A stretch of DNA of 64,000 bases, taken from the NCBI GenBank assembly GCA_017552985.1, contig JAFZNO010000087.1, positions 30,948-94,947 on the forward strand, read 5' to 3'. This DNA is from Lachnospiraceae bacterium. GTDB taxonomy: Bacteria > Bacillota > Clostridia > Lachnospirales > Lachnospiraceae. Shown here piece after piece: positions 8,054 through 16,089 of this stretch. Under the pieces are notes generated by a model that was not told the DNA's origin, searched no databases, and saw only the letters and a program-made list of their open reading frames with translations. Numbering within the stretch: the stretch's first letter is position 1; each line of letters opens with the position of its first letter. The translations under genes were made by a program, and so were the position numbers.

Positions 8054-10423
8054 ATGAGAGAGATGAATTATTCCGAACTGGTAAGAATGACAAAGGAAGG
8101 GGATGCGAGTGCATTCCGCACGCTGTACGAAGGGACCTGTAACAGGGTTTACTTTTTGGCAAAGAGCTTTTTGGGAAATGAAGAGGATGCAAGGGACGTT
8201 GTGCAGGAGGCTTACGTAACGGCATGGAAAAATATTTCCATGCTAAGTGCCCCGGAGAGATTCCCGGCATGGATCGAGACGATCGCAACGAATAAGTGCA
8301 AGGATTTATACCGGAAAAGGATTCCGACGCCGGTCGACGGCGAGATCCTGGAGGATCTGGTCAACGAGGAGACGGATTTCCAGCTTCCTGAGGATTACGT
8401 TTTGCAGGAAGAAAAGAGAGAGATCCTGTTCCAGATCATGCGGGACGTTCTCAGCGTCAATCAATACCAGACGGTATTGCTTTATTATTTCAGCAATCTG
8501 TCCATCAGCGAAGTTGCGCTGCAGATGGGATGTAACGAGAATGCGGTAAAGAACCGCCTGAGCGTATCCAGGGCAAAGCTGAAGGAAGAGATTCTTCGCC
8601 TGGAGGAAAAGAAAGGCGTCAAGCTCTATTCGTTTGCGGGCGTACCCATTTTGGCGCTTATTTTCTCGGAAAGCGCAAAGTGCTGCAGTTTTGCAGAGAG
8701 CGAGGCAGTTTACGGAAGCATTACAAATGCGCTTGCAGGGGCTAATGCCATGCAGGCGGGCACGATCGCCTCTTCGGCGGCCAATGCGGCTGCCGGCGTT
8801 GCCGGTAAGGCAGGACGGGCTGCGGAAGCCAATCTCTTAAAGTGGATCATTGGAGGCCTGGGGGCACTTGCCGCAGTGATCGCGTTGATCGTTGTGATCC
8901 CGAAGCTTGGCGGCACAAAGAATCCTGATCAGGAGGGCGAGGTTGCGTCGGCATCCACTTCGAAGTCCCAGTCAGGCAAGCAGGAAGACGGAGACCGCAA
9001 AGGCGAAGAAGGTAAGGAAGAAGGACGGGAAGCTTTGCCTAAGCTGGAGGAAAGAGTCATCACGAAGGTTACGTTCAGAAAAGCTTTCACCAGCGGATTA
9101 TTAACGGTGGAGGGCTCTGACGGCACGTTTGTTACCACGGATAAGGAAAACAAAGAAGTTGTTGACGAGAAGGGGAATCGCCTGGCATTTGCAGGCAGTT
9201 CCCACGTGGAGCTTTTGGGTGATGGCTATTATGGCATTACGGACGGGGACAATACCTTTGTCACCATCGTGAAAGACGATCGGGAGATCCTTACGTTCCC
9301 GAGAGTGCAGCGTGACTCGGATTGCGTTTTGACGTATCATGACGGGGTTGTAGTCTATGATGCAGAGGAGGATAACGTAAAATACCTGGTGGCTTATGAC
9401 CTTGAGAACAAGAAGGAGCTTTGGAAGGTAAAGGGAAATTCCCCGATCTACGAGCCGGGTTCCGGTTATATTATTTGCGGCATTGATCAGTTTATGAACT
9501 GGCAGTGTGTTTTGGATTTTGATGGCAACGTTTTGTTTGCGGATCCGGCGGGTAACGTTTACGTAAGACCAACGAATACCCAGTATTTCTACGTGGAATA
9601 TCACGGCGACAGAATTGAAGTTTATGACGGCAGCAAGAAGATCAATGAGCTGTCCCTGAAGCCGGAAGCGGATCATTACTACGAATATGCGGGAATTACG
9701 ACAACCGGGCTGATCGTGGTGCGTGACGGGGCGAAAAAGTATTACGCAATGGATCATGACCTAAACGTTGTCTGGGAAATGGATGGGTTTAAGTACGCTG
9801 CCGCTTCCAAGTCGGATGAGCTTATGACGACGTATAAGACGTTTGGACCTGACGACGTATTTTACGCGCGGAATTGTTTCAAGACGGGAGACTCAAGCTA
9901 CGTGGGGGCAGATGCCATTTTCTTTGGTGACGGAACGGTCATGAAGCTGCTTAGCGGCAGAACGGCGGCTGGATCCATCGAAACCTATGGCTTACCGCAG
10001 GATACCCGTTTTGTGTGCGGAGGAATCACCAAAACGGACGCATCCGGTGAGCACAACGTCAACGTGATCGTCAGCCTTATGAACGGAAAGACCTATGAAG
10101 GCGCGGATGACGAGTATATTGCCTTGAAATATGAATCGCCAAACGGAAGATACCTGATCGCCACCCAGAACAGGAAGAATCAGGTTTTTGACGAGAATCT
10201 GAACGTGATTTATGAAAGTGACCAGGCGGTCTATGAGATGAAGCCCCTCAACGACAAATGCGTGATTGAATATGCCAATAAGGCGAAGGACGAAATCTAC
10301 GTGGTTGACCTTGAGACCAAAGAGAGAACCAGACTGGACGTGGAGGGAACCTATTATAACAACAACGCCCGGGCAATCATAACGCATGCGGGTGAAGCAT
10401 ATAATCTGTATGAGTTCGAATAA
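8054..10423 (+). CDS. ECF sigma factor fused to a transmembrane extracytoplasmic domain
   Basis: A 789-residue protein. Residues 1-180 are a complete ECF sigma factor: sigma2 with EEDARDVVQEAYVTAWKN, and sigma4 with SISEVALQMGCNENAVKNRLSVSRAKLKEE. An Ala-rich linker leads to one membrane helix (LLKWIIGGLGALAAVIALIVVIP, about 256-280). An acidic Ser/Lys linker and about 470 residues outside follow, with repeating beta-strand units rich in YDG, DREIL and ENKKELW-like turns, suggesting a WD/PQQ-type beta-propeller. The sensing domain and the transcription factor are thus one polypeptide, so release by proteolysis or a membrane-bound mode must be assumed. No separate anti-sigma gene is adjacent. 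Upstream are an ECF-type promoter and a 7-codon leader ORF. Confidence 0.82.
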   Translation: MREMNYSELVRMTKEGDASAFRTLYEGTCNRVYFLAKSFLGNEEDARDVVQEAYVTAWKNISMLSAPERFPAWIETIATNKCKDLYRKRIPTPVDGEILEDLVNEETDFQLPEDYVLQEEKREILFQIMRDVLSVNQYQTVLLYYFSNLSISEVALQMGCNENAVKNRLSVSRAKLKEEILRLEEKKGVKLYSFAGVPILALIFSESAKCCSFAESEAVYGSITNALAGANAMQAGTIASSAANAAAGVAGKAGRAAEANLLKWIIGGLGALAAVIALIVVIPKLGGTKNPDQEGEVASASTSKSQSGKQEDGDRKGEEGKEEGREALPKLEERVITKVTFRKAFTSGLLTVEGSDGTFVTTDKENKEVVDEKGNRLAFAGSSHVELLGDGYYGITDGDNTFVTIVKDDREILTFPRVQRDSDCVLTYHDGVVVYDAEEDNVKYLVAYDLENKKELWKVKGNSPIYEPGSGYIICGIDQFMNWQCVLDFDGNVLFADPAGNVYVRPTNTQYFYVEYHGDRIEVYDGSKKINELSLKPEADHYYEYAGITTTGLIVVRDGAKKYYAMDHDLNVVWEMDGFKYAAASKSDELMTTYKTFGPDDVFYARNCFKTGDSSYVGADAIFFGDGTVMKLLSGRTAAGSIETYGLPQDTRFVCGGITKTDASGEHNVNVIVSLMNGKTYEGADDEYIALKYESPNGRYLIATQNRKNQVFDENLNVIYESDQAVYEMKPLNDKCVIEYANKAKDEIYVVDLETKERTRLDVEGTYYNNNARAIITHAGEAYNLYEFE

Positions 10424-10444
10424 TGCCTGAAATTTAGAAATTTC

Positions 10445-10473
10445 TTGCTATGAAGAGCTAAAAAGCTTATAAT
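10445..10473 (+). promoter_or_regulatory. SigmaA-type promoter just before a terminator
   Basis: TTGCTA (10445-10450), 17-base spacer, TATAAT (10468-10473). A transcript starting near 10480 would run at once into the hairpin at 10491-10521 before reaching the hydrolase operon. Confidence 0.55.
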
Positions 10474-10490
10474 GTTATGATGTGAAGATG

Positions 10491-10521
10491 GCGCTGCGAG
10501 ATTCTTCGCGGCGCTGTTTTT
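10491..10521 (+). terminator. Intrinsic terminator between the sigma-fusion gene and the envelope operon
   Basis: GCGCTGCGA pairs with TCGCGGCGC (one G-U pair) around a six-base loop, followed by TGTTTTT. It may end the sigma gene, attenuate the promoter just upstream, or both. Confidence 0.7.
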
Positions 10522-10591
10522 ACGCCAGAGGAAAGTTGCATTTGCCTGTATATTTAGAATGGGAGCGGGACTTCCCGAATAAACTATCACT

Positions 10592-11362
10592 ATGAACATT
10601 ATTGTTGACGGATACAATATCAGTTATAAGATCACGGGCGAGGGCGAGGAGACCGTCGTCATGCTGCAGGGCTGGGGGACACATCTCGGCATGTATGACA
10701 GCGTGGCGAATGCGATCAATGACAAGGTCCGCTTCGTCCAGTTTGACCTGCCCGGATTTGGCGCGAGCGATGAGCCGAGAGAGGCTTGGAACGTGGATGC
10801 CTACGCGGATTTCTTCTTGAAATTCATGGAAGCCCTAGGGATCAAAAAGGCAGCCCTGATCGGACATTCCTACGGCGGACGCGTGATCATCAAGCTTGCC
10901 GCAAGGGAGAACCTTCCCTTCGAGATCACGAGGATCGTCCTGATCGACAGCGCGGGCATCCTGCCAAAGAAAACTTTTAAGCAGAAGGTGAAGATCCGCA
11001 AGTATAAGATGCTCAAGGGAATTCTGAACGTGAAGCTGGTATATGCGCTGTTCCCGGAGCTGATCGATGACTGGCGAAACCGCCAGGGTTCCGCAGACTA
11101 CCGCGCAGCCTCACCCATGATGCGCAAGTGCCTGGTCATGGCGGTGAACGAAGACTTAACCGGGCTGCTTCCAAAGATTCAGCAAGATACGTTGCTCATC
11201 TGGGGCGACAAGGATACGGCGACGCCGATCGGTGACGCGAAGATCATGGAAGAAAAGCTTCCCCATAACGGTCTCGTGGTGCTGACGGGAGCCGGTCATT
11301 TCTCCTACCTCGAGCAACCTCAGGTATTCCGCAACGTGATGCGGGCGTATTTTGAAGCATAA
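10592..11362 (+). CDS. Alpha/beta-hydrolase
   Basis: A 256-residue cytoplasmic alpha/beta-hydrolase. The nucleophile elbow GHSYGG carries the catalytic Ser, the acid is in WGDKDTATP and the His in GAGHFSYLEQP; the oxyanion-side QGWGTH motif is at residue ~28. The triad is complete, so it should be an active esterase, amidase or thioesterase. Substrate is unknown. It is the first gene of a seven-gene envelope operon (MurF-like ligase, phosphoesterase, Ddl-like ligase, VanX-like peptidase, LTA-synthase-like protein). A role on a peptidoglycan or teichoic acid precursor is the obvious inference. No clear ribosome-binding site lies before ATG 10592; the nearest purine run is about 30 bases away. 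Confidence 0.8.
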   Translation: MNIIVDGYNISYKITGEGEETVVMLQGWGTHLGMYDSVANAINDKVRFVQFDLPGFGASDEPREAWNVDAYADFFLKFMEALGIKKAALIGHSYGGRVIIKLAARENLPFEITRIVLIDSAGILPKKTFKQKVKIRKYKMLKGILNVKLVYALFPELIDDWRNRQGSADYRAASPMMRKCLVMAVNEDLTGLLPKIQQDTLLIWGDKDTATPIGDAKIMEEKLPHNGLVVLTGAGHFSYLEQPQVFRNVMRAYFEA

Positions 11363-11420
11363 AGCCAAAATCTAAGGCTGGGAACGCGCGGACTTTTGCA
11401 GATTCCCGCCAGGAGGTATC

Positions 11421-13145
11421 ATGATCATTAGAACCGTCATTGCGGCAATCTTGGCCATTCCGGCCTATTGTTACGCGCTACGATACAACATGCACATGTT
11501 CCAGCTAAACGGGTACAAGAACGATGAACACCCGAAGTGGCTGAAAAAGAATCTAAGGCAGCAGTGGCTCCTTGTTTTTACGGGAATCCTTGGAATCCTC
11601 CGGATCCTTGCAAGTCTTCTTCCCGATGGCATTGGACGGGGCATCGCCCTTTGGACCACGGACGTTCTCGCCATCTTGACGCTTCTTCTTGTGCGCTTGG
11701 TATATCGGGCCATGAAGCGCCTAAACACCAAATCCAAATTTAATTACACGCCCCGCGTAAAGCGCATGATCACCACGATCGCAGTCATCACCGGCATTGT
11801 TCTGTTGACTAGCCTGATCGTGCCGTTTTGCATGGCGGGCGGGGTTTCTGAGATCCATTGGGATCTGTTTTCCAACGATGCCCAGGAAGGCTTTCCGGGA
11901 TTTCTTACGGGAACGTTCCTGATCCTGATCTCCCTTCAGCTTGTGTTTAACATGATCTCGAACGTGATCAACCGCCCGATCGAAAAGGCGGTGAATCAGT
12001 ATTATATCAATGACGCAAAAAAGAAGCTAAAGAGCGTACCGGGGCTCCAGATCATCGGCGTGACGGGAAGCTACGGAAAGACGAGCGTGAAGTTTTATCT
12101 GCAGACGCTCCTGCAGGGCAAGTATAACGTGCTGGTGACCCCGGAGAGCTACAACACTCCCATGGGCATCGTAAAGACCATCAGAGGCTCCTTAAAGCCC
12201 ACCCACGAGCTGTTCATCTGTGAGATGGGCGCACGCCACGTTGGCGACATTAAGGAGGATACTGATATCGTGCAGCCTCACCACGGCGTGATCACTTCCG
12301 TGGGACCGCAGCATCTGGAGACCTTCCACAGCATGGAGAACATCCAGAAGACGAAGTTTGAGTTGGCGGATTGCCTGCCTGAGAACGGCATGCTTTTCCT
12401 GAACGGCGACAACGAGTATATCCAGCAACAGGCAGTGGGTTATCAGAATAAGATTTTCTATTATTCTGACGCTGCGGCAGACTCAGTTGGCAAGGAGAAC
12501 GAAAACAGCGCGGTGCATCATTCGACGGAAGCGGAGCGGGCAGCAGGCTACCAGGCGAAGGACGTCACGGTTTCCCAGCTCGGAACGGAGTTCACGGTAG
12601 TAACGCCAAGCGGCGAGGAAGAGCGCTTCCAGATGAAGCTCATCGGAGCACACAACGTGATCAACGTGGTTGGTGCCATTGCCGTTGCCAACAAGTTTGG
12701 CATGTCCCTCAAGGAACTCAAGATCCCGGTGCGCCGCATCCAGCCCGTGGAACATCGCATGCAGATGCGCGAGCAGGGCAACGTTACCATCATTGATGAC
12801 GCCTACAATTCCAATCCCGTCGGCTCCAAGGCGGCAGTCGAGACTCTTGCCATGTTTGACGGCATCCGCATTCTCGTAACCCCCGGCATGGTGGAGCTTG
12901 GCGCAAAAGAGGATGAATATAACTTCAAATTCGGCACTTACGCGGCTGATTGCTGCGATTATATTCTGATCGTCGGCAAGAAAAACCGCGAGTCCATTCA
13001 TAAGGGCGTTTTGAGTAAGGGCTTTCCCGAGGAGAAATGCATTTGCGTGGATAAGCTTGAGGATGCCATGACTTATGCTTATTCCATCAAGGGCCAGGGC
13101 CACAAGTACATTCTGTTGGAGAATGACCTTCCTGACAATTACTAG
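11421..13145 (+). CDS. Membrane-anchored MurF-like Mur ligase
   Basis: A 574-residue protein. The first ~190 residues hold about four membrane helices, absent from classical MurF. The Mur ligase core follows: P-loop GVTGSYGKTS (about residue 211), NTPMGIV, the central CEMGARHVGDI, ITSVGPQHLETF, and the C-terminal EHRMQM and DDAYNSNPVGSKAAVE motifs diagnostic of MurF, which adds a D-Ala-D-X dipeptide to UDP-MurNAc-tripeptide. The adjacent Ddl-like ligase and VanX-like dipeptidase suggest a dedicated or alternative stem-peptide branch at the membrane. AGGAGG lies five bases before the ATG. Which dipeptide it uses cannot be read from sequence. Confidence 0.82.
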   Translation: MIIRTVIAAILAIPAYCYALRYNMHMFQLNGYKNDEHPKWLKKNLRQQWLLVFTGILGILRILASLLPDGIGRGIALWTTDVLAILTLLLVRLVYRAMKRLNTKSKFNYTPRVKRMITTIAVITGIVLLTSLIVPFCMAGGVSEIHWDLFSNDAQEGFPGFLTGTFLILISLQLVFNMISNVINRPIEKAVNQYYINDAKKKLKSVPGLQIIGVTGSYGKTSVKFYLQTLLQGKYNVLVTPESYNTPMGIVKTIRGSLKPTHELFICEMGARHVGDIKEDTDIVQPHHGVITSVGPQHLETFHSMENIQKTKFELADCLPENGMLFLNGDNEYIQQQAVGYQNKIFYYSDAAADSVGKENENSAVHHSTEAERAAGYQAKDVTVSQLGTEFTVVTPSGEEERFQMKLIGAHNVINVVGAIAVANKFGMSLKELKIPVRRIQPVEHRMQMREQGNVTIIDDAYNSNPVGSKAAVETLAMFDGIRILVTPGMVELGAKEDEYNFKFGTYAADCCDYILIVGKKNRESIHKGVLSKGFPEEKCICVDKLEDAMTYAYSIKGQGHKYILLENDLPDNY

Positions 13146-13154
13146 GAGAACGTT

Positions 13155-14075
13155 ATGATCAAATTCTTGGTGTTTGGTGACTTGCATTATGATTATGCGA
13201 CCAAGGGTGACCAGCGGATCGAAGAAATCTTGGCAAGGGCGAAGAGGGAAAACGTGGATTTCATGATTTCCCTGGGTGACGTTACTGCCCCGTTTGAAAA
13301 ATATGATCACGTCATTGAGAAATTTGACAATTGCGGCATTCCCATCCACTACGTGCTTGGGAATCATGACGTGAAGGTGAAGTTGGAAGACACCATGGCC
13401 TTCCTTCATTTGGAGACGCCTTATTCTTCCTTCACCCAAGGCAACGTGAAGTTTATCCTTCTGAATTCGAACTATGAAAAGCAGGGGGAGGAAGAGTATT
13501 CTTTTCCGAACCGCAAGGGAGAAAACGTTATTACGCCCATCATCCCGTCCTTTGAGATGGATTGGCTGAAAAAGGAATTGGAGGAGGATGACAAGTCTTA
13601 CGTGATCTTTTCCCACCACAGCCTGATCAACGAATTCCGCCAGCGCGGCATCAAAAACCGCAAGGAAGTACACGCCTTGTTTTCCGGAAAGCGGGTTCTG
13701 CTGTGCATGAACGGACATGATCACGGCGAAGCTTTTAAGCTGTGGGATCAGGTGCCGTATTACACCTTAAACTCAGCATTTGGACCATGGATCGGCGTAC
13801 CCAATGATGATCCCGTGATAAAAGAAAAATATGCGTATCTCCACGGCTACGTGCCCTATGACAGGGCCCTCAGCGCAGTCGTGACGATCGATGACGAGAG
13901 CGGCAGTACCGCGATCACGGTCCGCATCGACGGCATGGAGGGAGATTATGAGGCCGTGACGCCGGCGGAGATAGGTCTCGCGGAGCCCAAGTGGAACGGC
14001 GTTTCCGTGGAGCCGAAGGCGAGCTCCTGCGTCATTACGTTTTCGGATGGCGTCGCGCAGGTGACAAAGCCGTGA
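13155..14075 (+). CDS. Calcineurin-like metallophosphoesterase
   Basis: A 306-residue cytoplasmic protein with the full dimetal phosphoesterase set: GDLHYD, GDVTAP, GNHD, SHHS and GHDHG. No signal peptide is present. The C-terminal ~90 residues form an extra beta-rich extension. It begins nine bases after the MurF-like gene with an AGGAG site, so the two are very likely co-translated. Family members hydrolyse phosphomonoesters, nucleotides or UDP-linked intermediates; in this operon an envelope precursor is a possible substrate, but nothing in the sequence shows it. Confidence 0.82.
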   Translation: MIKFLVFGDLHYDYATKGDQRIEEILARAKRENVDFMISLGDVTAPFEKYDHVIEKFDNCGIPIHYVLGNHDVKVKLEDTMAFLHLETPYSSFTQGNVKFILLNSNYEKQGEEEYSFPNRKGENVITPIIPSFEMDWLKKELEEDDKSYVIFSHHSLINEFRQRGIKNRKEVHALFSGKRVLLCMNGHDHGEAFKLWDQVPYYTLNSAFGPWIGVPNDDPVIKEKYAYLHGYVPYDRALSAVVTIDDESGSTAITVRIDGMEGDYEAVTPAEIGLAEPKWNGVSVEPKASSCVITFSDGVAQVTKP

Positions 14076-14134
14076 GGAACATAAATAAATCATGCATTCA
14101 AATTAATTGAGATAGAGGATGGAGGAAGTAAGAA

Positions 14135-15319
14135 ATGAAGACAAGAGTTGCATTGATGTTTGGCGGAAAGAGCGTGGAGCATGAGGTTTCCGTCATCTCC
14201 GGCATTCAGGCGTACCTGAGCATGGATACCGAGAAGTATGACGTGATCCCCGTATATCTCACGAAGAAAAATGAAATCTACGTGGGCGAGAAGATCGGTC
14301 AGATCGAGTCCTATAAGAATATTGACGAACTGCTGAAAAATTCCCAGCGCGTGATCATGCTGAACGAGAACGACAAGGTTTCGCTGGTGCCGCATCCGCC
14401 CAAGAAATTTGGCAAGAACACGCCCATCGACGTTGACATTGTGTTCCCCGTGGTGCATGGCACAAACGTGGAGGACGGCGCACTGCAGGGATTCTTTAAG
14501 ACCCTTGGCGTTCCGTTTGTTGGATGCGACGTTACGGCATCTGCAGTCGGCATGGACAAGTTCATCATGAAGACTATCCTCAAGGAGTATGACGTTCCGA
14601 TCCTTGACGCGGCACTTTACGTCCTGTCTGATTACGCCGACATGGAAGGTCTCATGGACAAGATTGAAAAGAAGTTCGGCTATCCCGTGATCATCAAGCC
14701 CGTGAACCTTGGTTCCTCCGTGGGCATCAGCATCGCAAAGACGCGGGTGGAACTTGCTAATTCCATCGACGATGCCTTCCGTTACAGCACGAAGATCCTT
14801 GTGGAGCATGCGATCTCCAACCTTCGCGAGATCAACTGTTCCGTGCTTGGCGACGAGAACGATGCCATCGCTTCAGAGTGCGAGGAACCCTTGCACACCA
14901 AGGACATTCTGAGTTATGAGGATAAGTACGTTAGCAATGCCAAGGGAAGCGGTTCGAAGGGCATGGCAAGCGTTGCAAGAAAAATTCCCGCAGACCTTAC
15001 GCCCGAGCAGCGCGAAGAGGTACGCGAGCTTGCAGTCCGTTCCTTCAAGGCACTGGGCTGTAACGGCGTTGCAAGAATTGACTTCATGATCGACGAGGAT
15101 ACGGGAAAGCTTTATTTCAACGAGATCAACACGATCCCCGGATCCCTTGCGTTTTATCTTTGGGAGCCCATCGGCATTCCTTACAAGGAACTGCTTGACC
15201 GCATGATCCAGCTTGCCTTCAAGAGACAAAGAACCGATTCGGCCCTGACCTTTACTTTTGACACCAATATCTTAAATTCCGCAAGCTTTGGCGGAAGCAA
15301 GGGCGGAGCGAAGCTGTAA
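14135..15319 (+). CDS. D-alanine--D-alanine ligase family protein (ATP-grasp)
   Basis: A 394-residue ATP-grasp ligase. N-terminal MFGGKSVEHEVSVISG, then FPVVHGTNVEDGALQGFFKT and VGCDVTASAVGMDK match Ddl. KPVNLGSSVGIS holds the nucleotide-binding Lys and Gly-rich loop, and FNEINTIPGSLAF the Mg ligands. The omega-loop region reads LSYEDKYVSN, so the Ddl-type Tyr and Lys are present. That leans towards D-Ala-D-Ala, but D-Ser or D-Lac as second substrate cannot be excluded from sequence alone. It is longer than Ddl (~350) by a Ser/Gly-rich tail. Its neighbours are a MurF-like ligase and a VanX-like dipeptidase. GGAGG lies 11 bases before the ATG. Confidence 0.85.
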   Translation: MKTRVALMFGGKSVEHEVSVISGIQAYLSMDTEKYDVIPVYLTKKNEIYVGEKIGQIESYKNIDELLKNSQRVIMLNENDKVSLVPHPPKKFGKNTPIDVDIVFPVVHGTNVEDGALQGFFKTLGVPFVGCDVTASAVGMDKFIMKTILKEYDVPILDAALYVLSDYADMEGLMDKIEKKFGYPVIIKPVNLGSSVGISIAKTRVELANSIDDAFRYSTKILVEHAISNLREINCSVLGDENDAIASECEEPLHTKDILSYEDKYVSNAKGSGSKGMASVARKIPADLTPEQREEVRELAVRSFKALGCNGVARIDFMIDEDTGKLYFNEINTIPGSLAFYLWEPIGIPYKELLDRMIQLAFKRQRTDSALTFTFDTNILNSASFGGSKGGAKL

Positions 15320-15363
15320 GACGCAAATGAGGATGCGCCGCGCGGCCGTAAAGGTAAGCGCAG

Positions 15364-16089
15364 ATGCACCCAAAATACAAAGGCATCAAGTTGGAACAGG
15401 GGGTCGGAAACATGTTTGGAAAAGACAAAAAATCCGATTTTGTTGAGATCGTTTCGGATCAAAGAATAGACGTTGCGATGCAATATCCCGTTCTGGGCAT
15501 GACGCATGCGGAAAAGAACTGCCTGATGCGCAGGGAGGTGGCTGAAAGGCTTTATCACGCGGCCAAAAGGCTCCCCGCAGGGTATCGCTTCCGGATCTGG
15601 GATGCCTGGAGACCCTTTGCCTTGCAGCAAGAATTATATGAGACCTATTCCATGAGCATCATCCGTGACTTTGGCTTGGATCAGGTTTCGGAATCAGAGC
15701 GGGACGCCGTGATCCGCGGGTTTGTGTCGGAACCCGTGGAGGACAGGGAGACGCCGCCGGTACACACGACGGGTGGCGCCGTGGACTTGACCATTCTGGA
15801 TGCAAGCGGGCAGGAACTGGACATGGGGACCGCCTTTGATGCCTTTACGGAAAAGACCAAGACGAACTTTTTCGAACAGGCGGACAAGGAACCGCTCCGG
15901 ACGATCCGCGAGAACAGAAGACTTCTTTGCCGCGTGATGCTGAAGGAGGGATTTACGAATCTCCCTTCGGAGTGGTGGCACTTTGATTACGGCGACAGGT
16001 TCTGGGCAGATTTTAAGGGGAAAACTGCAATCTACGGCGGCGCTTTTACGAAGGAGGAAATCGGAGGTTATGGACAATTCCGCAAATGA
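15364..16089 (+). CDS. VanX/DdpX-like D-alanyl-D-alanine dipeptidase (M15D)
   Basis: A zinc peptidase of family M15D that splits D-Ala-D-Ala. Visible motifs are FRIWDAWRPFALQ, VHTTGGAVDLTILD (the family H..G.A.D zinc motif) and SEWWHFDYGD (catalytic Glu and third zinc ligand His). Length is 241 residues from ATG 15364, or 225 from ATG 15412, which has AGGGGG eight bases upstream and matches VanX length better; either start is possible. No signal peptide, so it acts in the cytoplasm. Next to a Ddl-like and a MurF-like ligase it resembles glycopeptide-resistance logic (make one dipeptide, destroy the other), but no VanRS, VanH or VanT is present. Confidence 0.82.
   Translation: MHPKYKGIKLEQGVGNMFGKDKKSDFVEIVSDQRIDVAMQYPVLGMTHAEKNCLMRREVAERLYHAAKRLPAGYRFRIWDAWRPFALQQELYETYSMSIIRDFGLDQVSESERDAVIRGFVSEPVEDRETPPVHTTGGAVDLTILDASGQELDMGTAFDAFTEKTKTNFFEQADKEPLRTIRENRRLLCRVMLKEGFTNLPSEWWHFDYGDRFWADFKGKTAIYGGAFTKEEIGGYGQFRK

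Noticed and set aside
12483-13724. 413-codon open frame on the - strand
   Set aside because: It lies opposite the MurF-like and phosphoesterase genes, has no ribosome-binding site and reads as His/Leu/Val-rich antisense; it is a shadow of the + strand codon pattern.
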